From Candidatus Eisenbacteria bacterium (GTDB lineage: Bacteria > Eisenbacteria > RBG-16-71-46), in assembly GCA_035712145.1 (NCBI GenBank), contig DASTBI010000252.1:62001-126000 (forward strand): DNA of 64,000 nucleotides, in the 5' to 3' direction. How positions within the stretch are numbered: position 1 is the stretch's first letter; every line of letters begins with the position of its first letter. A program made the translations under genes and the position numbers. The notes beneath the pieces were generated by a model. The model was given only the letters and a program-made list of their open reading frames with translations. It had not been told where the DNA came from and did not search any database. This document shows positions 28,713 through 38,135 of the stretch, piece by piece.

Positions 28713-31700
28713 TCAGAACTCGGGACCGATGCTGAAGTACCACTGAGGCTTGCTGTTGCTCACGAAGTCCGTGTTCCACGCCACGTCGACCTTGACGATG
28801 AAGAACGACAGGGCGGTGCGAATCCCCGTGCCGTAGCCGACCTTGAGGTCCTGCAGCCGTCGCTTGCCGTCGACGACGCTGCTGAGCCGCGGCGTGTAGT
28901 CCTGGTACCAGGCGTTGCCGACGTCGAGGAAACCGACGCCTCGCAGGTTGAAGAACCCGAGCGGCAGCGGTCCCACGAGCCCCAGTTGCTGGATGAACGG
29001 GAAGCGGTACTCGAAGTTGGCGAGCGCCACGCGCGATCCGTAGATCGAGAAGTCATCGTAGCCCCGCAGCGTCGAGAACCCGCCGATCTCGAAGGTCTGG
29101 GGATTGCGGCCGCCGCTCACGCCCGCCAGCACGCGCGTGGCGAAGGAGTGGCCATGGGTCATGTCCCAGTAGCGACGCATGTCGAGCACCGCGGTCTGAT
29201 ACGAGAGGCCGCGGCGGTTGACCGGAAACGACGGGCTGTAGGTGAAGTTGTAGCGACCGCCGTTGACCGGGCCGTAGTAGCCGAACAGCGCATTGTCCCC
29301 AACCAGCGAGATCGACGGCGAGCTGACCGCCAGGTGCTCCTTCCGCCCCTCGAACAGCACGCCGTTGGCATCTTCGTCGTAGAACTGACGCTCCACGAAC
29401 ATCTGCGTGTATCCGAACTCGAGGCGACGGAAGCGGTCGAAGGGATACGCGGTCGACACGAGCGCGCCGTAGCTGCGCTCCGAGAACAGCCGCGGCGTGC
29501 CGAGCTGCTCGCCGAGCGGCGAGACCTGCGAGGAGTAGTAGTTCTTGAAGTGGAAGACGCCGGTCGAGAAATCCCAGCGGCGCGGCAGGTAGGTGTAGAC
29601 CAGCAACGCATTGGTCTCGCTCAGGTCGTCACTGATGACGTCGGTGGCGAGATAGAGATTGTGATTGCCGAGGAAGTCGCTGAACGCGAACTGCGTCTGC
29701 CCGATGACCCCCAGGGTCGAGGCGTAGAAGCCTGCGCCCGCGTAGTCCGCCGACAGCCGTCCCCGGTACTTGGTGGGTTTCTGCCAGAGCACGCTGTCGG
29801 CGACCGCGAACGGACCCCCGTTGTCGTGGAGCGGAGACCGCGTCGGCAGCGGGCCGGCGGTATCCGGCGGCGCCCAGCCCTGGGGCTGGCCCCCCATCGC
29901 CCACGGCGAGGTCTCGAACGGGTTTTCCACCTGGACCCCACGGGCCGCGCCGCTTCCCGCGGAACGCGGATCCTCGCGCGCCATCAGCGTCGAATCGGGA
30001 CCGCTCAGCGTGTCCGGCCAGCTCACCGCCAGAGCCCCTTTCGTCTCGGGCTCGGTCACGGTAATCGAATCGACCTGCTCCTGCATGCCTTCGGGGCTCA
30101 CCACGGCGTGCGGAGCATTGGCGCGCAGCCGCTCCATGACCGGATCGAGCGACAGCGCTTCGCGAACCGCGAAGATGTCGACGCCGCCGTTGTTGAATGC
30201 GGCGAACACCAGGCGGTCGTGCTGCCGGGACCAGCTCAGGCTGGTCACTCCGCCCTGCACGTCGGTGAGCTGGGTGATCGACGCGTCCTTGGCGTCCCAC
30301 AGATAGATGTTGGGGGTGCCGCCGAGGTCGGAGATGAAGGCCAGCTTCGAGCCGTCGGAGGACCAGGCCGGTGAGTGATCCTCGCCCTGCGTGTCGAGCA
30401 CCTGAGTGATCTCACGGGTTTGGAGATCCATGCCGAAGATGCCATAGGCGCCGTGCCCTTTCTCGCGGCGCAGCGGATGCAGCACCACGGGGGCCAGCCG
30501 ATCCGACGAAAACGTGATGCCGTTGCCGTCGGGGCGCCAGGTCAGCTCCATCTCGTCGTAGGTGTCGTTGGTGAGGCGCCAGGCCTTGTTGCTGGTGCGA
30601 TCGACCATGTAGATGTCGGCGCGATCCCCTCTGACCCCGACCACCGCGATCGAGTCCGAGGTCGGCGACCACGATGGATACGACATCGAAGGACAGCCCA
30701 GGTCGAAGCGCTTGATGATCTTCCCGCTCTCGGCCGAGATCACGTAGAGCACGTCGTAGCCGTTGCTCTTGGCCACCAGCGCCAGCTCCCTGCCGTCTGG
30801 CGACCAGGTCAGCGACGCGCGGAAGCTCGGGATGGACTCGAACTGCACATTGCGCTCGCCGCGGATCACCCGGCGCAGGACCTTCCCGTCGAACGCCGAC
30901 ATCAGATACACGTCGGTGTACTGGCGGCGGTCGGAGACGAACACCACGCGGTCGCCCTGGGGCGACACCGAGGGCGCGGTGTTCACGTAGTTCTGCTCGC
31001 GCCGGTGGTCGGTGAGCCGGCGCGCGAAGTGCTCGGGGTCCTGCTTGCTGGCGACCGTCGGCCAGTAGCGCTTGCGGAGCCACGAACGCCACTGCTCGTC
31101 GAAGCGTCCGATCGACACGCCGAGACTCTTCTGGAAGGCGCCCTCGAAGCTGCGCATCTGGCGGATCCGCTGCAGCAGGTCGCGCAGGCGCTCGTCGCCG
31201 AAGCGCTCGACCAGGTAGCTGACGGCCGACTGGCCCTGCTTGTAAACGATGTAGCCGCCCGAATACATGAGCGGCGGCAGGTAGCCCGAGATGGTCCCGT
31301 CACGCAGGAACATCTCCGCGTTCGACTCCATGCCCAGCGAGACGTACTCCGCGAGCCCCTCCGCGAACCAGAGCGGCACCTGATAGAAGCTCTGGCGCGC
31401 CAGCATCGCGCCGGCCGCTCCGCCGTAGAGCATGTCGAACATGTACGCGTGGACGAGCTCGTGGACCACGACGTGTCGCAGATCCTCGTACGGACCCATG
31501 AACGGCAGCACGACGCGATTGCGGAGCAGCTCGGTGAAGCCGCCGGTGCCGGCGTCGATCAGCTGTGGGGTGACGTTGGTCTGGGCGAAGTCGTTGTGGG
31601 AGCCGTAGAGGATGATGGGGATCCGGCGGGTGAGCTGGTGCCCCATCACTTTGGTGAGGGTGGTGTTGGTCTTCTCGGCCAGGTCCAGCACCCGGCGGGC

Positions 31701-31904
31701 GAGGCTGTCGAGCTCGGGATAGAAGTAGATCTGGAAGTGATCCGACTCGATCGAGCGCCAGTCGTAGGTCCGGTATTGGACCTTGTTCTGCCCGAAGTAC
31801 TGCGCGTGTGCTGGGGCGCTGGCGCCGATTCCGAGCGCGGCGAAGACCACCGCGAGCGCGAGCCGAGCTCCGCGAAGGCCCCTCAGCCTTCTACCGTCCT
31901 TCAT
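28713..31904 (-). CDS. Metalloprotease-like / beta-propeller / Omp85 barrel fusion protein
   Basis: A 1063-residue outer-membrane protein with three parts. After a signal peptide (LALAVVFAALGIGASAPAHA), residues ~40-290 look like a peptidase-MA-type gluzincin with HELVH (148-152) and a downstream glutamate in WFAEGLAEY (E182). Next come PD40/TolB-like propeller repeats (~310-600) with SPQGDRVVFVSDRR, SWSPTSDSIAVV, TWRPDGNGITFSSD and AWSSDGSKLAFISD. A linker precedes a C-terminal Omp85-type barrel (~690-1063) with FSTLRGYDD and a final Phe. ATG 31904 has AAGGA at ideal distance; the ATG 60 bases upstream is rejected. The Zn site looks intact. Possible roles are surface proteolysis or assembly of an envelope protein. 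Its natural partners are not known. Confidence 0.85.
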   Translation of the reverse strand: MKDGRRLRGLRGARLALAVVFAALGIGASAPAHAQYFGQNKVQYRTYDWRSIESDHFQIYFYPELDSLARRVLDLAEKTNTTLTKVMGHQLTRRIPIILYGSHNDFAQTNVTPQLIDAGTGGFTELLRNRVVLPFMGPYEDLRHVVVHELVHAYMFDMLYGGAAGAMLARQSFYQVPLWFAEGLAEYVSLGMESNAEMFLRDGTISGYLPPLMYSGGYIVYKQGQSAVSYLVERFGDERLRDLLQRIRQMRSFEGAFQKSLGVSIGRFDEQWRSWLRKRYWPTVASKQDPEHFARRLTDHRREQNYVNTAPSVSPQGDRVVFVSDRRQYTDVYLMSAFDGKVLRRVIRGERNVQFESIPSFRASLTWSPDGRELALVAKSNGYDVLYVISAESGKIIKRFDLGCPSMSYPSWSPTSDSIAVVGVRGDRADIYMVDRTSNKAWRLTNDTYDEMELTWRPDGNGITFSSDRLAPVVLHPLRREKGHGAYGIFGMDLQTREITQVLDTQGEDHSPAWSSDGSKLAFISDLGGTPNIYLWDAKDASITQLTDVQGGVTSLSWSRQHDRLVFAAFNNGGVDIFAVREALSLDPVMERLRANAPHAVVSPEGMQEQVDSITVTEPETKGALAVSWPDTLSGPDSTLMAREDPRSAGSGAARGVQVENPFETSPWAMGGQPQGWAPPDTAGPLPTRSPLHDNGGPFAVADSVLWQKPTKYRGRLSADYAGAGFYASTLGVIGQTQFAFSDFLGNHNLYLATDVISDDLSETNALLVYTYLPRRWDFSTGVFHFKNYYSSQVSPLGEQLGTPRLFSERSYGALVSTAYPFDRFRRLEFGYTQMFVERQFYDEDANGVLFEGRKEHLAVSSPSISLVGDNALFGYYGPVNGGRYNFTYSPSFPVNRRGLSYQTAVLDMRRYWDMTHGHSFATRVLAGVSGGRNPQTFEIGGFSTLRGYDDFSIYGSRVALANFEYRFPFIQQLGLVGPLPLGFFNLRGVGFLDVGNAWYQDYTPRLSSVVDGKRRLQDLKVGYGTGIRTALSFFIVKVDVAWNTDFVSNSKPQWYFSIGPEF

Positions 31905-31991
31905 GCCTGTCCTTCCCAACCCGGCCGCGGTCGTGCCTTTGTTAGGTACCGTCGAGGGGCCCATAGGTTCGCAGATTCTTCGGGTAAGACG

Positions 31992-34900
31992 CTAGTACTC
32001 CCAGCGGGCCTTGAGGTTGAGGTTGAAGTCCGGATAGGAGGAAACGCTCGAGGTATTGCCCGAACCGGGTTTCTTCTGGGTGAGCTGGCTGGTCACGTAG
32101 AAGTACCGGTTGATCCGGTATTCGGCCTCCAGGTCACGCTCCACCAAGTCGTCATTGCTGGTGACGGCGGTGTGGGCGGTCCCCGGGAGGAGCTGGCGGT
32201 AGCGGACCATGAACTGCGGACTGAGCTGGGCGCCGGCTCCCACCAGGAGGCCGCCCTGGCCGCCGATCACGCCGCCCTGCTGGCGCGCGAACTCCCAGTC
32301 GGTGATGTAGCCGCGGAACGCGCGGGACAGCTCGCCCGAGAGCTGGCGGTTGAGCGCGCGGGTGAGATAGCTGTCGAGCGGGTCGGTGTAGGCCATGGCG
32401 CGATCCCGAGTCCGTGCGTCCGGATCGTTCGGTGTGACTCGCCCGATGGTCAGCTCGCGAAGGATCTGCGCCTCGTCGAGGTCGTCGGGTTGGCTCACGA
32501 ACTCGATGTTCGGGATGCTGGAGCGCCCCGAGATGTTGACCGTGATGGTGTGCGGCTCGGGGCTCGAGTTCGAAGTGGTCATGGCCGTGGGGGTGAGCCG
32601 CGTCGTCGCGCTCGCGTCGACCAGCGGATCCACCCCGCCCACGTTGTCGAACGTCAGCCGCGCGTTGGTGATGTTGAAACGATTGCTGAGGAACCAGTAG
32701 GTGCCGCGCAGCGCTTCCATGTCGCCGAAGATGACCAGCTTGTCCGGCCGCTGCTCGACGTTGAGGTCGGCGCTGAACTCGATGTCGCCGTCCGCGGGCT
32801 GCCAGCGCAGGTTGTCGGTGGCGTGGAGATGGATGCGATACGTCCAGAACAGCTTCTGCGTGCTGGCCTGGACCACCTCGGCCTGGCTCTGGCGCGTGAA
32901 GTCCCAGAGGATCACGGCGCGGCTGATCTCGACGTTGTCGCTGGTGATGTGCGGCAACACCTGGCCGTCGACGCGGACGCCGTCGCGGATCACGAAGTCG
33001 CCGTCGAAGCGCGCGGCGTACAGCCCGTCTTCCGACGCGGTGAAATCGCGGAGCGAGACGTCGAAGCGGTAGTGCGCGGGGCCCTCGCCCGGCAGGTCCA
33101 GCTTGCCGCGAGCGCGCACGCGCCCGCGCTCGCGTTCCCGCTCCTCGGAGCGGCGCACCGCGGTCAGCGTGTCGAGGGTGATGCTGGAGCTGGCGAACCG
33201 AATCCGCGCGCGCACGTCCTCCAGCAGCTCGCTGCGGCCGGCCAGCCGCAGCCTCCCGTTGTCGATCTGGGCGTAGCCTTCCATCTCGGGGTGGCGCGGC
33301 GTGCCCCGCACGTCTCCGCGCACGACGAAGCGGCCGTCGGCGTAGCCGATCTGGGGCACCACCAGGGTGAGCATGGACAGGTTGCCGTTGGGGATGTCCA
33401 CCACCCAGTGCATGGGCGCGTCCATCACCTCGGCCGCGCGGCCGAAGGCGAGCTTGGCGTCGATGTCTCCGCTCGCGCTCGAGACCGTGGAGTCCCGCGT
33501 GCCTCGCAGCCGCTCGACGTGCAGGCGCTGCCCGTTGTAGCGGGCATCGGCCACCGCCTGATCGAGCCTCACGTTGCGCCACGCCAGAGGCTTGGCCTCG
33601 AGATGGGTCTCGAACTCCGGCCGTGAAGGCCGGCCCGAAAAGCGCAGCGTGCCGTTCAGCGTCCCCGACCAGTCGGGCACGATCCCGAACGAGCGCGCCG
33701 CGGGCGCCAGCGAAACCGTGCGCACGGCCACGTCCCCGCTCCAATGCCGTGCGTCGGCCAGCCATTCCGTGACGCCCTCGGGGGTCAGCGTGTCGGGCCA
33801 GTCGCGTTGCGTGTCGCGGAACTGCCCGTGGGTCTCGACCCACCCTCCGCCCAGGCGCAGCGCCATGCGTGACACGTCCAGGCGCGACGGCGCTCCGGCA
33901 AGATCCAGCTCGAGCGAGTCCAGCTGCGTGCGCTGCATCCCTGGGCGCGACGCAATGCCGTGCAACTCCCAGCGCGGATCGCCCGAGGCGCCGCGGACCG
34001 CGAGGTCGACGTTGGCGCGACCGCGGATCTGGAGCGACTCGGGAAGGCCGAGCCGCGACAGATCGAGCGCGGTCGCGTGAGCGCGCCAGTCGTACGAGCC
34101 GCCGGGAATCGCCCAGCGTCCGCCGATGTCGAGACGCGCCTCGCCGTCCTCCGCGATCAGCCGCTCGAACGTCACCCCCTGCGAGTTGCCGGAGAGGCGG
34201 ATCGGCTCCACGGCGCGCCACGAGAACTGCCGGCTCTTCACCGCCGCCTGATCCGCGGTCATGCGCCAGCCGCCTCCTTCGTCCCACGAGGTCTCCGCCG
34301 CCATGGTCAGCAGCGTGTCGGAAGCCGCGCCGCGGAGCGCGGACATCGTCAGCGTGCCGTCGCCGAGATGGACCGGGCTCGCCGCGCTGTCGAAGTGGAC
34401 GCCCAGGTACATCACGTCGCGCAGCCGTGCCTGCGCGGTGAGATCGGGGGTCGGCAGCAGCCGTCCCTGGAGATCGGTGAGCCTCCATCCTCCGGCGTCG
34501 ATGCCGAACCACTTCGTGGCGCGCCCTTCCAGCGCTCCGGTCACGTGCAGGCCGCCATCGCGACCTTCCACCGTTCCCTCGCCGCTCGCCAGCGTGCCGG
34601 TCAAACCGCTGGCGCGGCCGTCGGGCCATTCGTCCAGCGGGAAGCTCTCCACCCGATAGCTCCCGCTCCATCCGCCCGGCAGCGTGCGGCCGCGGAGGCC
34701 GAAGCGTCCGCCACGCCGCACCGCGTCGACGCGAAAGCTGTCGGGAGCATTGGGCGGGAACGAGACCCGGACGACGCCGCTGTCGGCGCGCCAGCCCGCC
34801 AGCATGCTGGGCTCCAGCGTGGCGTCGAGCACCGAGCTCGGCGTGCGCCGGGTGTCGACCACGTACCGGAAGCGTCCTTTCAGATCGCCCGCGGGCCAGT

Positions 34901-36140
34901 CCTTGAGTCCCAGCACGGTCCAGCGCGCCGGGTCGCCTTTCTGCGCGCGGCCGCTGATCTCCCATCCCGCCTTGGACCATGAGAGCCGGCCGCCTTCGAG
35001 GTCCCCCGCCGGCGAGGTGCCGGAGAGCAAAGGCATGGTGAGCTTGCCGTCGCGGAACGAGAAGGTTCCTTGCGACTCGAGCGGGAGATCCGCCCAGATC
35101 GCGCGGCTGGTCGCGGCGCCGGTCCATCCGAACTCCTCCTGCGTCGCCTGGAACGAGAACGCGCCCTGGCCGTCGACCTCGAAGGTGCGGTTGCGGAAGA
35201 CCTTCGCCAGCCAGCGCCACTGCACACGCTCGATCTCGCCGGCCAGGGCTCGCCGCGTCTCGCCGCGCTTCCAGCTCGCCTGGCCATGGAGCGCGAGCGG
35301 AGGCGAGTCGAGCCTTTGCACGTCGATCGTGACGCTGTCGCCGGCGGTGATGCTCGCCACCAGCTTGTGGAGCGGCATTCCCCAGGGCCCGCGGTTCCAT
35401 GAGAGAGAGCGGATCTCGACCTCGGTGGCGCCTCCAGTGGTGACGGCGGCGTCGAGATCGAACCCGCTGATCGAGTGCTCGCCCTCCGGCAACGCCAGAC
35501 TTCCGTCGCGAATGCGGATCTCGTAGTCGAACGCGCGACCTCTCTTCGCCGAGCCCTTGCCCGGCCGCCATTCGGGCACGCGCAGCTTGCCGTCGGCGCC
35601 GCGCTCCAGACGCACGACCGGACGGTCGACCTCGATCACCAGCGCGCCACGCTGGCCGGCGAACAGGTTCCAGGTCGAATAGCGCAGCGTCATCGACTGG
35701 GCTTCGAACAGCGGTGCGCCGCCGCCCTTCTGATTGACCTGCGGGTGCAGCACCCGGACCGATCGCAGCGGATTGCCGCGCACGCTTTGCACCGTCAGGG
35801 CCAGATCGCTGTGCTCGCGCAGCACCTGGTTCACGCGCCAGGTCAGCTCGTGTGAAGCCCACTGGGTGTGGTTCCAGACGTAGTACATGGTGGCGCCGAG
35901 CGCGATGAGCACGACCGCGACCAGCGAGAGCCCGCCCACCAGCAGGAGCTTGCGAACCGTCCACCGGACCGGCGCACGGATCTGCTCCGGGACGTGCTCG
36001 GCGACCTCCTCCGCCACTTCCTCGACGGCGCTCTCGACCCGCTCCTCGACGCGCTCCACCGCCTCGCCGACGCGCTCGCCGATGCCGGGGCGCTCGGGCT
36101 CTTCCGGCAGCTGTTCAGCGGGCTCTTGGGGACTGGTCAC
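31992..36140 (-). CDS. tamB: TamB-family translocation and assembly protein
   Basis: A 1382-residue AsmA/TamB-like protein. An unusual N-terminal cytoplasmic region (~1-60) is very rich in Glu, followed by one membrane helix (LLLVGGLSLVAVVLIALGA) and then long beta-rich repeats across the periplasm, ending in the conserved TamB C-terminal domain (TPTAMTTSNSSPEPHTITVNI; then QGGVIGGQGGLLVGAG and ...LNLKARWEY). TamB proteins span the periplasm and work with TamA, or move lipids to the outer membrane. It starts at GTG 36140 with GGAG upstream, 15 bases after the Omp85 gene, so the two are co-expressed. Confidence 0.92.
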   Translation of the reverse strand: MTSPQEPAEQLPEEPERPGIGERVGEAVERVEERVESAVEEVAEEVAEHVPEQIRAPVRWTVRKLLLVGGLSLVAVVLIALGATMYYVWNHTQWASHELTWRVNQVLREHSDLALTVQSVRGNPLRSVRVLHPQVNQKGGGAPLFEAQSMTLRYSTWNLFAGQRGALVIEVDRPVVRLERGADGKLRVPEWRPGKGSAKRGRAFDYEIRIRDGSLALPEGEHSISGFDLDAAVTTGGATEVEIRSLSWNRGPWGMPLHKLVASITAGDSVTIDVQRLDSPPLALHGQASWKRGETRRALAGEIERVQWRWLAKVFRNRTFEVDGQGAFSFQATQEEFGWTGAATSRAIWADLPLESQGTFSFRDGKLTMPLLSGTSPAGDLEGGRLSWSKAGWEISGRAQKGDPARWTVLGLKDWPAGDLKGRFRYVVDTRRTPSSVLDATLEPSMLAGWRADSGVVRVSFPPNAPDSFRVDAVRRGGRFGLRGRTLPGGWSGSYRVESFPLDEWPDGRASGLTGTLASGEGTVEGRDGGLHVTGALEGRATKWFGIDAGGWRLTDLQGRLLPTPDLTAQARLRDVMYLGVHFDSAASPVHLGDGTLTMSALRGAASDTLLTMAAETSWDEGGGWRMTADQAAVKSRQFSWRAVEPIRLSGNSQGVTFERLIAEDGEARLDIGGRWAIPGGSYDWRAHATALDLSRLGLPESLQIRGRANVDLAVRGASGDPRWELHGIASRPGMQRTQLDSLELDLAGAPSRLDVSRMALRLGGGWVETHGQFRDTQRDWPDTLTPEGVTEWLADARHWSGDVAVRTVSLAPAARSFGIVPDWSGTLNGTLRFSGRPSRPEFETHLEAKPLAWRNVRLDQAVADARYNGQRLHVERLRGTRDSTVSSASGDIDAKLAFGRAAEVMDAPMHWVVDIPNGNLSMLTLVVPQIGYADGRFVVRGDVRGTPRHPEMEGYAQIDNGRLRLAGRSELLEDVRARIRFASSSITLDTLTAVRRSEERERERGRVRARGKLDLPGEGPAHYRFDVSLRDFTASEDGLYAARFDGDFVIRDGVRVDGQVLPHITSDNVEISRAVILWDFTRQSQAEVVQASTQKLFWTYRIHLHATDNLRWQPADGDIEFSADLNVEQRPDKLVIFGDMEALRGTYWFLSNRFNITNARLTFDNVGGVDPLVDASATTRLTPTAMTTSNSSPEPHTITVNISGRSSIPNIEFVSQPDDLDEAQILRELTIGRVTPNDPDARTRDRAMAYTDPLDSYLTRALNRQLSGELSRAFRGYITDWEFARQQGGVIGGQGGLLVGAGAQLSPQFMVRYRQLLPGTAHTAVTSNDDLVERDLEAEYRINRYFYVTSQLTQKKPGSGNTSSVSSYPDFNLNLKARWEY

Positions 36141-36155
36141 GGGGGTCTGCTCCGG

Positions 36156-38135
36156 CTAGAAGGATGGACCGAGCGCGAATTGAACGATGGGCTGCCAGCG
36201 CTCCGGCAACACGCGCCAGGTGACGTCCACACGCAGCGGCCCGATCGGCAGCTCGGCGCGGGGGCCCAAGCCCACCACCATGCGAACGGCATTCGGATCG
36301 AGGTCGCGCGTGGCGGCGAAGTTGTCCCATCGAACGAACTTCGCTTGCGGCCATACGTTGCCGATGTCGGAATAGACCTCGAGCCCGATGGTCCCGAGCA
36401 GGGGCATGCGGAGCGGGGTCGGGATGCGCAGCTCGACGCTGCTCTGCAGCTGGGCGAGCCCGCCCGAGCCCGGAGGCGGGATCACGTTCTCGACGTATCC
36501 GCGGATCGAGTTGACGCCGCCGCTCCGGAAGCGGTCCTCGAGCGGCACGCGCGCCACCTCGGGATCGCTCGCGGCGCCCGCCACCGGGGTGAAGTTCGGC
36601 GGAGATCCCGTGGGATGGATCACGCCGCCGAGCGCTCGCGTGGCCAGCGTCCATCCGTTCCGCAGAGGGGTGTACCAGGAGGCGCTCACCTCGAACTTGT
36701 TGAAGCTGCTGGTCCCGCGCAAGGGACCGCCGGCCAGCTCGGCAACGAGGCGCGTGGTCGAGCCTCGGGATGGCGAAAACGGGTTGTCGCGGAGATCCCG
36801 CTCGAAGGCGAGCGAGAGCCGGTGGGTCGTGTAGTCGGGCTCGGCGGTGTTCAGCAGCGAGTCGAGCGTGGCGGGAGGAATCGTGTCGGCGATGCCGGAG
36901 CGGATCGAGAGCTCCTGCCGCACGAATTGATTCTCCTGGCTGAGGGTGAGCCGCGCGAAGCGGTTGAGCTCGCGCCGCAGCTGAAAGTTCAGGCCTTTGA
37001 ACTCCTGGCGCACGACCCAGCGGAAGTCCTCGCGGTCGTCGTAACGCTCGTAGAAGGGCGTCACGATCCCGCGCGTGCGCGTGCCGAACAACCACGGCTC
37101 GATCAGCGAGCCCTCGATGTGCCAGCGCTTGAAGATGATGAACTTCTTGTCGTCGGGCTTGAATGCCAGCAGCGACGAGATCGTTCCCTGCAGCCCCTGG
37201 CCCGCCAGGTTCCGGTGTCCCCACGCGCCCAGCATGCGCAGGCGCTCGTCGGTGCCGCTGCCGACGCCGGCATCGATCCAGCGCGGCCGCCGCTCGCGCA
37301 GGCGCACGTCGAAGTTCATCGTGGTGTGGGTGGAATCGGGCAGCGGCTCGATCTGCACCTGGCTGAACAGCCCTGACTCGTACAGATGCTCCTGGGTCCG
37401 GGTCACGCGCGACAGCTGGTAGTTGGCGCCCGGCTTGAGCAACAGCTCGCGCGTGATCAGCCGGTCCTTCACCTTGTCGTGCCCCGAGACCGTCACTTCG
37501 CCCACCTTGTACCGCTCGCCTTCCTCCACGACGTAGGTGACGTCCACCTGCGTCGAATCCGGATCGCCCCGGCGATAGCTCGCGGCCGCGTGCGGGCGGT
37601 AGCCGCGCTCCTGGTACATGGCCGAGATGATGAGCGTGTCGAGCTGGAGGAAGCCGGGATCGAACGGGCGATCTTCCCTTGCCCATACCTTCTTGCGCAG
37701 GTCCTTCGCCGGATAGACGTTCGTTCCCTGGAACGTCACGCTGCGGATTCGTGAGCGCTCGCCTTCGCGAATCAGGAAGTCCACGGTCACCAGATCGATC
37801 GAATCGCTGGAGCTGACGCGGTAGGACGCGGTGGCGTCGAGGAAGCCGTTGTGGCGGTAGATCTGCCTGATGGCCTCGACGTCCGAGGTCAGGTAGTCGA
37901 AGCGCAGCGTGGGCTTCTCGCGCCACGGCCAGAACGAAGGACTCTTCGTCTTCAACACCTTGCGTATCGCTCCCGCGCTCAGTTGCCGCCGGCCGATGAG
38001 CTCGACCCGCGACACCTTCTTCAGCTCCTGGAGGAGCTCCTCCTGGGCGCTCGCCGCCGCGGCAAGACCGCAGACGCCGAGCAACCCCCCCAGGATGATC
38101 GCCGCGCGCCGCGCGCTACGGCGGGCTCGGCGCAA
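36156..38135 (-). CDS. Omp85-family assembly factor (BamA/TamA-type)
   Basis: A 659-residue outer-membrane barrel. A signal peptide (AAIILGGLLGVCGLAAAASA) precedes about three POTRA domains (~40-285; VKDRLITRELLLKPG, FSQVQIEPLPDS) and a 16-strand barrel with RFRSGGVNSIRGY (the lid-loop motif) and a terminal Phe. Three POTRAs and the adjacent tamB favour a TamA role; position after rseP is the classic bamA position. It could serve as the organism's BamA. Start TTG 38135 lies 20 bases within rseP; the ribosome site is unusually close, so the exact start is uncertain. Confidence 0.9.
   Translation of the reverse strand: MRRARRSARRAAIILGGLLGVCGLAAAASAQEELLQELKKVSRVELIGRRQLSAGAIRKVLKTKSPSFWPWREKPTLRFDYLTSDVEAIRQIYRHNGFLDATASYRVSSSDSIDLVTVDFLIREGERSRIRSVTFQGTNVYPAKDLRKKVWAREDRPFDPGFLQLDTLIISAMYQERGYRPHAAASYRRGDPDSTQVDVTYVVEEGERYKVGEVTVSGHDKVKDRLITRELLLKPGANYQLSRVTRTQEHLYESGLFSQVQIEPLPDSTHTTMNFDVRLRERRPRWIDAGVGSGTDERLRMLGAWGHRNLAGQGLQGTISSLLAFKPDDKKFIIFKRWHIEGSLIEPWLFGTRTRGIVTPFYERYDDREDFRWVVRQEFKGLNFQLRRELNRFARLTLSQENQFVRQELSIRSGIADTIPPATLDSLLNTAEPDYTTHRLSLAFERDLRDNPFSPSRGSTTRLVAELAGGPLRGTSSFNKFEVSASWYTPLRNGWTLATRALGGVIHPTGSPPNFTPVAGAASDPEVARVPLEDRFRSGGVNSIRGYVENVIPPPGSGGLAQLQSSVELRIPTPLRMPLLGTIGLEVYSDIGNVWPQAKFVRWDNFAATRDLDPNAVRMVVGLGPRAELPIGPLRVDVTWRVLPERWQPIVQFALGPSF

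Noticed and set aside
30375-33626. A 1083-codon plus-strand frame
   Set aside because: Antisense to the fusion gene and tamB; same compositional artefact, no domain or ribosome site.
32152-35964. A 1270-codon minus-strand frame within tamB
   Set aside because: Another phase of tamB with Arg/Ala/Gly-rich translation and no similarity; tamB phase shows signal anchor and DUF490 features.
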